Source of the DNA: Pseudolabrys sp.
Lineage (GTDB): Bacteria; Pseudomonadota; Alphaproteobacteria; Rhizobiales; Xanthobacteraceae
Length of the DNA: 64,000 bases
Assembly (NCBI GenBank): GCA_030684935.1
Contig: JAUXXH010000001.1
Location: 1 to 64,000, forward strand
Reading direction: 5' to 3'
Shown piece after piece: positions 63,713 through 64,000 of the stretch. The notes beneath the pieces were generated by a model, which saw nothing but the letters and a program-made list of their open reading frames with translations, searched no databases and was not told the origin of the DNA. Position 1 is the first letter of the stretch. Every line of letters starts with the position of its first letter. The position numbers and the translations under genes were made by a program.

Positions 63713-64000
63713 ATGTCCATGGACGTCCGACCCCACGCCTATGATCCGGCCACGCAGCCGGAGCTGTTCGAAGGCGTCCTGTCACGCCGCGTTCTCGCGT
63801 TCCTGATCGACTTCCTGGTCATCTCGATCCCGGTGGTGCTGGCGGCGATGTTCATTTTCGCCTTCGGCATCATCACGCTCGGGCTGGGATTCATGCTGTA
63901 CTGGCTGCTGTCGCCGGCCGCCGTGATCTGGGCGCTGGTCTATTTTGGCCTCACTTTGGGCGGCGAGCGCTCGGCCACCATCGGCATGCGGGTGATGGAT
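63713..64000 (+). CDS. RDD-family membrane protein, N-terminal part (3' end outside window)
   Basis: The first 96 codons of a membrane protein, open to the end of the window. It begins MSMDVRPHAYDPATQPELFE, then SRRVLAFLIDFLVISIPVVL, carrying the R and D of the RDD motif, a second long hydrophobic region, and GERSATIGMRVMD with the final conserved segment of the family's first half. AAGGAGG eight bases before the ATG is a strong ribosome-binding site. RDD proteins are poorly characterised transport-related membrane proteins. It is divergent from ilvA. Confidence 0.88.
   Translation, partial: MSMDVRPHAYDPATQPELFEGVLSRRVLAFLIDFLVISIPVVLAAMFIFAFGIITLGLGFMLYWLLSPAAVIWALVYFGLTLGGERSATIGMRVMD

Overview
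The window is a GC-rich (about 65% by eye), densely coded chromosomal stretch of an alphaproteobacterium, most likely Hyphomicrobiales (Rhizobiales) of the Bradyrhizobium/Xanthobacteraceae type. The grounds are both glutamine synthetase I and a eukaryote-like glutamine synthetase II, a DUF2735 gene beside glnII, an LdtR-type MarR regulator, DUF2842 next to heme A synthase, a ubiquinol-cytochrome c chaperone, and the order plsX-fabH-ihfA-merR. About 62 protein genes, one tRNA and several clear terminators were found. There is no rRNA, CRISPR array, prophage, transposase or integrase. Both window edges cut a gene (glnA on the left, an RDD-family gene on the right).

Layout. 1-10.4 kb is a nitrogen and phosphorus block. 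It holds the glnA 3' end; an ABC importer (binding protein, two permeases, ATPase) coupled to a GpdQ-like phosphodiesterase and followed by a PhoX alkaline phosphatase, with Pho-box-like sites before the importer and before phoX; then glutaminase, DUF2735 and glnII. A sigma54-type promoter sits before glnII. 10.4-14.8 kb has a GGDEF protein, a GT-C-like membrane protein and rplM-rpsI. 14.9-22 kb has a thioesterase, an enoyl-CoA-hydratase-like protein lacking its catalytic glutamates, a CoA-binding protein, metY coupled to a TAXI-type binding protein without a signal peptide, a VanX-like dipeptidase, ctaA, DUF2842, and a toxin-antitoxin module whose toxin is broken.

22.0-35.8 kb is an exopolysaccharide locus: deacetylase, Wzz/BY-kinase-like protein with a degenerate kinase domain, three GT4 glycosyltransferases, a WcaJ/ExoY-type initiating phosphosugar transferase, a Wzy/WaaL-like protein and a Wzx-like flippase. 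Two CelD/FemAB-type acyltransferase paralogues stand near its ends. No outer-membrane Wza-type exporter is in the window.

36-42.3 kb has tRNA-Pro(GGG) and a long minus-strand run: a ubiquinol-cytochrome c chaperone, DUF177, plsX, fabH, ihfA, merR, an enoyl-CoA hydratase and a small unknown. An OmlA/BamE lipoprotein is divergent from it. 42.3-47.3 kb has a K+-independent-type H+-pyrophosphatase, an MFS transporter and an FMN-dependent alpha-hydroxy-acid dehydrogenase. 47.3-53.1 kb is the glyA-nrdR-ribD-ribE-ribH-nusB-thiL run. 53.3-58.7 kb has ldtR and an apparent valine-degradation operon (isobutyryl-CoA dehydrogenase, 3-hydroxyisobutyryl-CoA hydrolase, 3-hydroxyisobutyrate dehydrogenase) with three poorly characterised genes embedded in it. 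58.8-64 kb has hemB, an orphan molybdenum-hydroxylase large subunit, ilvA-type threonine dehydratase and the RDD gene.

Most of the window is ordinary core genome. The parts most worth a second look are the Pho-linked organophosphate cluster, the TAXI protein without a signal peptide coupled to metY, the eroded toxin-antitoxin module with its operator still intact, and the pseudokinase in the exopolysaccharide locus. I did not find a clearly new large system.
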